A DNA stretch of 64,000 nucleotides, taken from positions 248,001 through 312,000 of the forward strand of contig NZ_MUNR01000012.1 in assembly GCF_002001045.1 (NCBI RefSeq), given 5' to 3'. This document shows positions 63,408 through 64,000 of the stretch, piece by piece (the first letter of the stretch is position 1; every line of letters begins with the position of its first letter). A program made the translations under genes and the position numbers. The notes under the pieces are model-generated. The model was not told the DNA's origin. It saw only the letters and a list, made by a program, of their open reading frames with translations, and did no database searches. This stretch comes from Rhodanobacter sp. C01 (lineage in GTDB: Bacteria > Pseudomonadota > Gammaproteobacteria > Xanthomonadales > Rhodanobacteraceae).

Positions 63408-64000
63408 CTAACCACCAGACTTTGGAGGAGCCGGTGCATTGACCGGCTGCAGCGCGCCCACGCTCACGTGGCCGGTCCAGCCATCGAACACGCTCGCAGC
63501 CTGCTTGTCGATCGCATTGACCACGGTCTGCATCGATGGGCACTGCATCGGATCGGGCGACGGATCACTGGCATCCACCAGACCTTCCATGCAGTAGCTC
63601 CTTTCGCCGGCATTCAAGCGGACGAGTGTGGCCATGCCATCCGCATAGCGCTTCTCCGCACGCACCGCAGCGGTCGCATCGGCGTAGGTCGGGCGCATCT
63701 TGGCCAGCAGCTTTTCAGCGGTCTCCCGTTCGGCTGCGGTGGCGCTGGCATACGCTGATTTGTAGGCCACGGCGTAATCCGACTGGGGTCGTTCAGAGGC
63801 GAGTGCCAGCCACGCGATTGCCAGCGGACGATTCACCGGCTGGTGATCGCCATCCAATGCCATGATGCCGAGCACGTATTGCGCCGGTTTGCTGGCCCAG
63901 CCAGCCGCCTCGGTAAAGAACTTCTTCGCGTAGGCATAGTGCTGTTGGCCGTAGTTCTGCGTGGCCAGGCAATAAAAGTAGTCGCCCGGCAGGAAACGCT
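63408..64000 (-). CDS. Sel1/TPR-like repeat protein, C-terminal part (cut by window edge)
   Basis: The frame is open to the right edge, so the N-terminus is outside the window. The visible part (about 196 residues) begins FLPGDYFYCLATQNYGQQHYAYAKKFFTEAAGWASKPAQYVLGIMAL, a helical pair like Sel1/TPR repeats. Further helices follow (RPLAIAWLALASERPQSDY, AVRAEKRYADGMATLVRLN), then a non-repeat C-terminus with two Cys (YCMEGL, QCPS) and a Pro-rich end. It is probably secreted, because the cysteines and repeats fit periplasmic proteins, but the signal region is not visible. No function can be given. Confidence 0.65.
   Translation of the reverse strand, partial: RFLPGDYFYCLATQNYGQQHYAYAKKFFTEAAGWASKPAQYVLGIMALDGDHQPVNRPLAIAWLALASERPQSDYAVAYKSAYASATAAERETAEKLLAKMRPTYADATAAVRAEKRYADGMATLVRLNAGERSYCMEGLVDASDPSPDPMQCPSMQTVVNAIDKQAASVFDGWTGHVSVGALQPVNAPAPPKSGG

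Overview
The window looks like ordinary core chromosome of a GC-rich gammaproteobacterium of the Xanthomonadales, most likely the Rhodanobacteraceae (Rhodanobacter/Dyella/Frateuria type). The basis is the gene content and order: recJ next to an RpfE-type protein, prfB and lysS (the flank of the rpf region in Xanthomonas), an agmatine deiminase/N-carbamoylputrescine amidase pair, serC-pheA-aroA, and a complete pst-phoU operon. I see no integrase, transposase, prophage, CRISPR array or plasmid function. Genus-level placement is inference.

Layout. 1-12000 is almost all on the minus strand: smc (cut by the left edge), a BolA-family gene, a YciI-family gene, lysS, a small secreted protein, prfB with its programmed frameshift, asnB, an STAS/SpoIIAA-like gene, recJ, rpfE and an ABC-F ATPase. 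12100-16200 (plus) holds a small secreted protein, aguA, aguB, a TraB-family protein and tRNA-Leu(UAA). 16200-21100 has poorly characterised genes: a TMEM175-like channel, two very small proteins, a DUF4105 membrane protein and a lipase-like lipoprotein. 21100-29400 (minus) holds tRNA-Cys, two tRNA-Gly, pgsA, uvrC, kdsB, aroA, pheA, serC and an FHA protein. 29500-35300 has a PHA-system protein, infA, clpA, clpS, nudJ, mnmA and hflD. 35390-43712 is a two-component system followed by a tripartite RND efflux operon. 43900-51100 is a porin, rnt and pstSCAB-phoU. 51130-55250 (minus) is a guanidine-riboswitch-controlled SMR exporter, a small membrane protein, rlmB and rnr. The right end has tRNA-Leu(CAG), an AraC regulator, an NTF2-like protein, a VOC protein, a glycine riboswitch with gcvP, a fatty acid hydroxylase, a diguanylate cyclase and a Sel1/TPR-like protein cut by the right edge.

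The most interesting signal is regulatory. Upstream of asnB there is a 40-codon reading frame (6832-6710, minus) with Asn codons in runs of four and three. It is followed by a perfect 14-bp terminator hairpin. Two further elements, a 6-bp hairpin over the end of the Asn codons and a 7-nt segment complementary to the terminator's 5' arm, complete the layout of a ribosome-mediated transcription attenuator. It appears to sense charged tRNA-Asn and to control asparagine synthetase. I know of no well-described asparagine leader peptide of this kind.

Other RNA-level control is also dense: the prfB +1 frameshift, a guanidine-II (mini-ykkC) riboswitch before the SMR exporter, and a tandem glycine riboswitch before gcvP. 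At the DNA level there is a Pho box before pstS and an 11-bp-phased Pho-like repeat before the divergent porin. All calls were made by reading the sequence; no search or folding program was run.
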